Positions 5,799 through 6,009 of a stretch of 6,009 nucleotides of DNA are shown here, in pieces (position 1 is the first letter of the stretch; each line of letters begins with the position of its first letter). The notes beneath the pieces were generated by a model that worked only from the letters and a program-made list of their open reading frames with translations, was not told the origin of the DNA and ran no database searches. The translations under genes and the position numbers were made by a program. This DNA comes from DATKQI01 sp035532755 (GTDB taxonomy: Bacteria > Pseudomonadota > Alphaproteobacteria > Acetobacterales > Acetobacteraceae): the NCBI GenBank assembly GCA_035532755.1, contig DATKQI010000268.1, forward strand, positions 1 through 6,009, written 5' to 3'.

Positions 5799-6009
5799 AT
5801 GGCAAGCGAGCGCGCCTATGCGCCTGAATCCCGCATCGTCGCATCGGGCGCCGCCGTGCCGTGGCGGGGGCAAGCGTTCGGCATCCTGCGCATCGTCTTC
5901 GGGCTGGCCTGGGCCATCGATGCGCAGTTCAAATGGCAACCCGCCTTCCAGACCGGTTTCGTGAAATACCTGACCGGCGCGCTGGATGGGCAGCCCGCGC
6001 TGGTGAAAA
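5799..6009 (+). CDS. DoxX-like membrane protein, N-terminal part (truncated by window edge)
   Basis: An open frame from the ATG at 5799 runs 70 codons to the right edge without a stop. Residues 1-24 are polar and probably cytoplasmic. A hydrophobic segment around 27-41 (FGILRIVFGLAWAIDAQFKW lies at 27-46) looks like the first transmembrane helix and resembles the start of DoxX/DoxD-like small membrane proteins, where an arginine and a glycine open the first helix. The following part, with QPAFQTGFVKYL and ALDGQPALV, is likely extracytoplasmic. The assignment rests on 70 residues only, and the function of most such proteins is unknown. A Shine-Dalgarno GAGGG (5788-5792) lies 6 nt upstream, inside the hairpin described for the leader. 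The gene lies 272 bp after the racemase and probably has separate control. Confidence 0.7.
   Translation, partial: MASERAYAPESRIVASGAAVPWRGQAFGILRIVFGLAWAIDAQFKWQPAFQTGFVKYLTGALDGQPALVK

Noticed and set aside
5011..5844. Leftward open frame across the racemase and the following non-coding region
   Set aside because: It is antisense to a convincing racemase, runs through the palindromic repeat and lacks any conserved motif.

Overview
The window is GC-rich (about 70% in the coding parts, with strong G/C third-position bias). The protein sequences look alphaproteobacterial, most like Acetobacteraceae/Rhodospirillales. That placement is inferred from codon bias and protein style; no rRNA or other phylogenetic marker is present.

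Layout: positions 1-213 are a non-coding stretch of clearly lower GC (about 53% over 1-180, hand count), with a terminator-like hairpin reading rightward. Positions 214-4735 hold a compact leftward operon for a branched-chain/hydrophobic amino acid type (HAAT/Liv) ABC importer. In transcription order it encodes a secreted periplasmic binding protein (4735-3545), a LivH permease (3499-2639), one polypeptide fusing a LivM permease to a LivG ATPase (2642-933), and a LivF ATPase (936-214). The last three genes overlap by 4 nt (ATGA and GTGA), implying translational coupling. A GC-only hairpin lies between the binding-protein gene and livH. Together the genes form a complete transporter: one binding protein, two membrane subunits and two ATPases.

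An 83-bp divergent control region with an AT-rich core separates the operon from a rightward gene for an Asp/Glu/hydantoin racemase family enzyme (4819-5526). The pairing suggests that an imported amino-acid-like substrate is racemised, or that the racemase product is linked to uptake. The substrate cannot be read from the sequence.

Positions 5527-5798 are non-coding. They contain a 90-bp imperfect inverted repeat of the dispersed proteobacterial type and then a leader with four mutually complementary segments. The last segment abuts the start codon, and overlaps the Shine-Dalgarno site, of a rightward membrane-protein gene (5799 to the right edge, truncated, DoxX-like). This attenuator-like arrangement is the most unusual signal in the window. 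No tRNA, rRNA, CRISPR array or intact insertion sequence was seen.
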